Assembly (NCBI GenBank): GCA_041738285.1
Contig: JBGSQB010000101.1
Location: forward strand, 1 to 28,072
Direction: 5' to 3'
DNA from: SZUA-521 sp041738285
Lineage (GTDB): Bacteria; Pseudomonadota; Gammaproteobacteria; Pseudomonadales; Azotimanducaceae
Length of the DNA: 28,072 bases
The translations under genes and the position numbers were made by a program. The notes below the pieces were generated by a model. It did not search any database and had not been told where the DNA came from. It saw only the letters and a list, made by a program, of their open reading frames with translations. The stretch's first letter is position 1. Every line of letters starts with the position of its first letter. Below, in pieces: positions 24,752 through 28,072 of this stretch.

Positions 24752-24757
24752 ATTATA
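24752..24757 (-). promoter_or_regulatory. Probable -10 element of an rpoD promoter
   Basis: Perfect TATAAT on the minus strand in the dnaG-rpoD gap, 66 bases upstream of the rpoD ATG. No hexamer close to TTGACA is seen at 16-18 bp upstream; TTGTGC is present at 14 bp. In E. coli rpoD also has promoters of its own inside this operon. Confidence 0.5.
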
Positions 24758-24833
24758 TCCCGGTCATCCAGGCACAACTACCCGCGCAGCGGCGCGGAAC
24801 GTACCTTTTTGTGTCCAGATGCATACGCTCATC

Positions 24834-26579
24834 CTAGTCGCCCTGCTGCTTGAGCTGCCAATAGGCGGCGAGCTTTTCCACCGAGCCGTCGGCGCGCAGA
24901 TCCTCGAGCAGCAGGCTTCTGTTGGCCTTAGACCGCGCGGCCAGGCATTGATCCACGGCGTCTTCGAATTCTCGCCGCAGCGCCTGCGGTGCCATCATCA
25001 GTGCCCGCTGGGCGCACGTCAGAAGTTGTTCGTGTTCCGGCTCACCCATCCAATAGCCGAGCAAGGCCGCGGTGTCGTCCTGCGGGTTCTCAGCCAGATA
25101 GCGCGCGACCCGACCGATGACGCTGTCTTCCAATGCCAGGAGTTCGGTGCGCCGCGCCGGGTCCAGGTCGCTCAACAGCTGTGGATGCTGAACGAGCACC
25201 GATAGTAAGTACTCACTGATGCGCGACGTATCGGCGCCCATGGCAACCCGGCGATTCGCCGCCCGGGGCGTCGCTGGGGACGTACCACCCCCGTCCACCG
25301 TGCGCTTGAGTGCTTCCGGCGCAAGTTCCGTGAGTTCGGCGAGCCGGCGCAGCATCATTTCCTTGAGGACACCGTCCGGGACCTTGCGGATGTACGGCAG
25401 CGCAAGGTCCGCAAGCCGCGCGCGGCCGTCGAGGGAGACGCGGTCGATACCCTGAGAGAGCCGGGAAAACAGGTACTCGGCTGCCGTGACCGCGCTTTTG
25501 ACGCGCGCATCGAAGGCGGTCCGGCCCTCTTTGCGCACCAAGGTGTCGGGATCCTCCCCGTCCGGCAGAAACACGAACGACAGCTGATGCCCGGCCGAGA
25601 GTGCGGGCAGGGCAACCGCCAGCGCCTTCCATGCCGCCTCGCGGCCGGCGGTATCGCCATCGAAGCAACACACGACGGATGGCGTGTAGCGGAACAGTTT
25701 TTCGAAGTGCGCCATCCCCGTGGCCGTGCCAAGGGTGGCGACTACATTGGAGATGCCGGCTTGGGCGAGGGCCACCACGTCCATATAACCTTCAACCAGC
25801 AACACCGTGTCCAGGCGCGGGCTCACCCGGCGCGCCTCGTAGAGGCCATACAGCTCGCGGCCCTTGTGAAATACCGCAGTTTCCGGCGAATTGAGGTACT
25901 TGGGTTTCTCATCCCCGAGTACGCGCCCGCCGAAGGCGATGACGCGGCCGCGCAAGTCACGGATCGGGAACATAATGCGATCCCGGAACCGGTCGTAATG
26001 GCCACCGGAGGACTCGCGCTCCGATACGAGGCCTGCCGCCATGAGGTCCGCCGCTTTGGTGGTGGCGAGCGCACTGACGAGGTTGTCCCAGCCGGGCGGG
26101 GCAAAGCCGATGCCGAAGTCCTTGGCGGTGATGCCCTGCAGCCCACGACCCTTCAGGTACGCCACGGCGCGGGGGGCATCCGCATGCTGACGCAGCATGG
26201 CGCGGTAGTACTGATCGGCGGCCTCGAGAGCCTTGTAGATGTGTTCGGTCGCTTCGCTCTGAGCGCGCGCCGTTTTTTCCCGCGGCACTTCGACGCCGGC
26301 AATGGCTGCCAGCACCTCGACCGCCGGCACGAAATCGAGCCGATCGAACTGCATGAGAAACTTGAGCGCGGATCCCGTCGCTCGACAGCCGAAGCAGTAA
26401 TAGAACTGGCGGTCGGTGTTGACGTTGAAGGACGGGCTCTTTTCATCGTGAAACGGGCACAACCCCAGATAGCGATTGGCACCTGATTTCTTCAGCGTCA
26501 GCCGTGACTGGACCACATCGAGAATGTCGACGCGACCGAGCAGGTCGTTGATGAAGTGCTGAGGAATGAGGCCGGACAT
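24834..26579 (-). CDS. dnaG: DNA primase
   Basis: 581 residues (E. coli DnaG 581). The N-terminal zinc-binding domain has the CHC2 set C41, H44, C62 and C65 in CPFHDEKSPS and YYCFGCRATG. The TOPRIM catalytic core has LLVEGYMDVVAL with the metal-binding glutamate and CFDGDTAGREAAW with the DxD-type acidic residues. The C-terminal helicase-binding domain (about 440-581) follows a Gly/Thr/Pro-rich linker. It makes RNA primers for lagging-strand and origin replication with DnaB. AAGG lies close to the ATG. It sits 33 bases after yqeY and is probably transcribed from the rpsU promoter. Confidence 0.97.
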   Translation of the reverse strand: MSGLIPQHFINDLLGRVDILDVVQSRLTLKKSGANRYLGLCPFHDEKSPSFNVNTDRQFYYCFGCRATGSALKFLMQFDRLDFVPAVEVLAAIAGVEVPREKTARAQSEATEHIYKALEAADQYYRAMLRQHADAPRAVAYLKGRGLQGITAKDFGIGFAPPGWDNLVSALATTKAADLMAAGLVSERESSGGHYDRFRDRIMFPIRDLRGRVIAFGGRVLGDEKPKYLNSPETAVFHKGRELYGLYEARRVSPRLDTVLLVEGYMDVVALAQAGISNVVATLGTATGMAHFEKLFRYTPSVVCCFDGDTAGREAAWKALAVALPALSAGHQLSFVFLPDGEDPDTLVRKEGRTAFDARVKSAVTAAEYLFSRLSQGIDRVSLDGRARLADLALPYIRKVPDGVLKEMMLRRLAELTELAPEALKRTVDGGGTSPATPRAANRRVAMGADTSRISEYLLSVLVQHPQLLSDLDPARRTELLALEDSVIGRVARYLAENPQDDTAALLGYWMGEPEHEQLLTCAQRALMMAPQALRREFEDAVDQCLAARSKANRSLLLEDLRADGSVEKLAAYWQLKQQGD

Positions 26580-26612
26580 GGCCTTGAGTTTAACGCGGTG
26601 AGCGGTGGGTCC

Positions 26613-27059
26613 CTAACCCAGGCGTGATTTGACGGTGGCGCTGATCTGGGCCATGTCCGCGCGACCCGTCACCTGATCGCGAACGAGCGCCATGACCTTG
26701 CCCATATCGCGCATGGAAGCGGCCCCGGTTTCCTCGATCGCCGCGTCGATGATCGCCGCAATCTCCGGCTCAGTCAGAGGCCGGGGCATGAACTCGCGCA
26801 CGACGGAGATTTCGTAGGTTTCCTGATCGGCGAGGTCGATTCGGCCCGCATCACGATACTGCGTCTCGGACTCGAGCCGCTGTTTCAGCATGCGATTGAG
26901 GACCGCGACGATGTCATCGTCACCGAGCGTCCTACGCTCGTCGACTTCGACGCGCTGGATGTCGGCGCTCATCAGACGCAACGTCGCCACCCGGGACTTG
27001 TCCCGGGCCTTCATTGCGTCGTGGGTCGCCTGCCTGATGCGTTCGCGCAGCTCGGCCAT
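26613..27059 (-). CDS. yqeY: GatB/YqeY domain-containing protein
   Basis: 148 residues, the standard length of this small alpha-helical family, which resembles the C-terminal tRNA-binding tail domain of the GatB amidotransferase subunit. Typical stretches are the N-terminal LRERIRQATHDAMKARDKSRVATLRLM, where helix 1 is conserved, then YEISVVREFMPRPLTEPEI and MRDMGKVMALV near the end. Its cellular role is not established; tRNA or RNA contact is inferred from the GatB domain. It lies 21 bases after rpsU and 33 before dnaG, an arrangement seen in many beta- and gammaproteobacteria. Confidence 0.94.
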   Translation of the reverse strand: MAELRERIRQATHDAMKARDKSRVATLRLMSADIQRVEVDERRTLGDDDIVAVLNRMLKQRLESETQYRDAGRIDLADQETYEISVVREFMPRPLTEPEIAAIIDAAIEETGAASMRDMGKVMALVRDQVTGRADMAQISATVKSRLG

Positions 27060-27080
27060 CAGGCAATCACCGTGAGGAAA

Positions 27081-27296
27081 TCAGAAGTTACGTTCGAACC
27101 GGCGGGATTCGCGCTGGAGTTTCTTCAGATGGCGCTTCACCGCAGCGGCGGCTTTGCGCTTGCGTACGGAGGTGGGCTTCTCGTAGAACTCGCGACGTCG
27201 CACTTCGGACAGTACGCCGGCTTTTTCACAGGATCGTTTGAAGCGTCGCAAGGCGACGTCGAAGGGCTCGTTCTCTCTGACCTTGACGAATGGCAC
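27081..27296 (-). CDS. rpsU: Small ribosomal subunit protein bS21
   Basis: 71 residues, the same length as E. coli S21, and nearly identical through KVRENEPFDVALRRFKRSC and VRRREFYEKP; only the basic C-terminal tail diverges. S21 joins the 30S platform near the anti-Shine-Dalgarno region and helps initiation. The start codon is GTG (27296) with GGAGG 10 bases upstream. It is the first gene of the macromolecular-synthesis operon and is divergent from tsaD, as is usual in gammaproteobacteria. Confidence 0.97.
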   Translation of the reverse strand: MPFVKVRENEPFDVALRRFKRSCEKAGVLSEVRRREFYEKPTSVRKRKAAAAVKRHLKKLQRESRRFERNF

Positions 27297-27341
27297 CCGG
27301 GCACAGCCTCCAGAAATTATGAGGGGCGAAAAAGGAGGCGG

Positions 27342-27370
27342 ATTCTAATGGGGAAGTGACCGCGGTGCAA
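27342..27370 (-). promoter_or_regulatory. Probable sigma-70 promoter of the rpsU operon
   Basis: Minus strand: TTGCAC (27365-27370), a 17-bp spacer, then TAGAAT (27342-27347), 46 bases upstream of the rpsU GTG. The -10 matches TATAAT at 5 of 6 positions and the -35 at only 3 of 6, but spacing is ideal. A second -10-like CATAAT lies nearer the gene. Confidence 0.5.
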
Positions 27371-27434
27371 AGGCTAACGGCCGGAGGCTCCCTGCGGACG
27401 GTGGTTCGCCCCGGAGCTGGTACCATCCCGCGCC

Positions 27435-28072
27435 ATGCTGGTACTGGGGATCGAGACGTCCTGTGATGAAACCGGGGTTGCGCTATACGACACCCGGCGC
27501 GGGCTCGTGGCCGACACGCTCTACTCCCAGATCGCCTTGCATGCGGAATATGGCGGGGTGGTGCCGGAACTCGCCTCGCGCGACCACGTACGCAAGACGA
27601 CGCCGCTCATCCGCGAGACGCTGGCGTCGGCGGGTCTCGGCGTCGATGCGATCGAAGCCATCGCCTACACCGCAGGCCCCGGCCTCATCGGCGCGTTGAT
27701 GGTGGGCGCGACCATCGGTCGCAGCCTCGCCTGGTCGCTAGGCGTACCGGCACTTGGTGTTCACCACATGGAGGCGCACCTCCTGGCACCCTTGCTCGCT
27801 GACCCGAAGCCCGCATTTCCATTCGTTGCGCTCCTGGTGTCCGGCGGTCACACCCAACTCGTGCGCGTGGCCGGAGTCGGGCTCTACGAGATCCTCGGCG
27901 AGTCGATCGACGATGCCGCGGGAGAGGCTTTCGACAAGACCGCCAAAGTCCTGGGCCTGCCGTACCCCGGGGGGCCGGCGCTTGCGCAGTTGGCCGAATC
28001 CGGTGACCCGACGCGCTTCACCTTGCCGCGGCCGATGACCGACCGCCCCGGCCTCGATTTCAGCTTCAGCGG
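27435..28072 (+). CDS. tsaD: tRNA N6-adenosine threonylcarbamoyltransferase, N-terminal 212 residues (cut by right edge)
   Basis: The plus-strand frame from ATG 27435 is open to the end of the window. It starts MLVLGIETSCDETGVALYD, the signature of the TsaD/Kae1/Gcp family. H111 and H115 in HHMEAH are the metal ligands, VSGGHTQLV (135-143) is the nucleotide-binding loop, and DDAAGEAFDKTAKVLGLPYPGGP (159-181) is highly conserved. TsaD transfers the threonylcarbamoyl group from TC-AMP to A37 of ANN-decoding tRNAs, with TsaB and TsaE. About 130 residues should follow beyond the window. It is divergent from rpsU across a 138-bp gap. Confidence 0.97.
   Translation, partial: MLVLGIETSCDETGVALYDTRRGLVADTLYSQIALHAEYGGVVPELASRDHVRKTTPLIRETLASAGLGVDAIEAIAYTAGPGLIGALMVGATIGRSLAWSLGVPALGVHHMEAHLLAPLLADPKPAFPFVALLVSGGHTQLVRVAGVGLYEILGESIDDAAGEAFDKTAKVLGLPYPGGPALAQLAESGDPTRFTLPRPMTDRPGLDFSFS

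Overview
The window looks like a GC-rich gammaproteobacterial chromosome. The right third carries the classic macromolecular-synthesis block rpsU - yqeY - dnaG - rpoD on the minus strand, with tsaD divergent on the plus strand and running off the right edge. The S21 and sigma-70 proteins are close to gammaproteobacterial forms. A REP-like inverted pair resembling those common in Pseudomonas and xanthomonad-type genomes lies downstream of rpoD. The species cannot be named from this sequence alone.

Left of rpoD (22544-22837) is a 294-bp non-coding stretch. It holds a REP-like pair, a 61-bp direct repeat that duplicates the 5' end and upstream flank of a tRNA gene, and a 94-bp segment made largely of three perfect hairpins between the repeat copies. 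The tRNA (22467-22543) has anticodon CAT and reads as tRNA-Ile2, the lysidine-modified isoleucine tRNA. Its encoded CCA end directly abuts the ATG of the next gene.

From there to the left edge (about 22.4 kb) every gene is on the minus strand, mostly overlapping or separated by a few bases. It reads as one long surface-polysaccharide operon. In transcription order: an O-antigen ligase/polymerase-like membrane protein, a GT2 glycosyltransferase, manC, rfbB, rfbA, wecB-type epimerase, a second GT2, a GT4, a class I methyltransferase, a heparinase II/III-like protein, an ABC-2 permease (Wzm-like), its ATPase (Wzt-like) with an enlarged C-terminus, an FkbM methyltransferase, two consecutive glutamine-dependent asparagine-synthase-like proteins, a second GT4 related to the first, and the start of a third GT4 cut by the left edge.

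Inferred workflow: manC supplies GDP-mannose, rfbA/rfbB supply dTDP-4-keto-6-deoxyglucose, and the epimerase supplies UDP-ManNAc or a related sugar. Five glycosyltransferases build the chain, two methyltransferases and two amidotransferases may decorate or cap it, Wzm/Wzt exports it, and the ligase-like protein may attach it to lipid A-core. Later steps (rfbC/rfbD or another 4-keto sugar enzyme, manB/gmd, UDP-ManNAc dehydrogenase) are not in the window.

Several genes here start with TTG or GTG, often in a 4-base stop/start overlap, so true starts often lie inside longer open frames. No CRISPR array, insertion sequence, transposase, integrase or rRNA was seen. Nothing amounts to a clearly new defence or mobile system. 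The unusual parts are the duplicated tRNA leader with its hairpin insert, the tRNA/CDS junction, and the domain extensions in the polysaccharide proteins.
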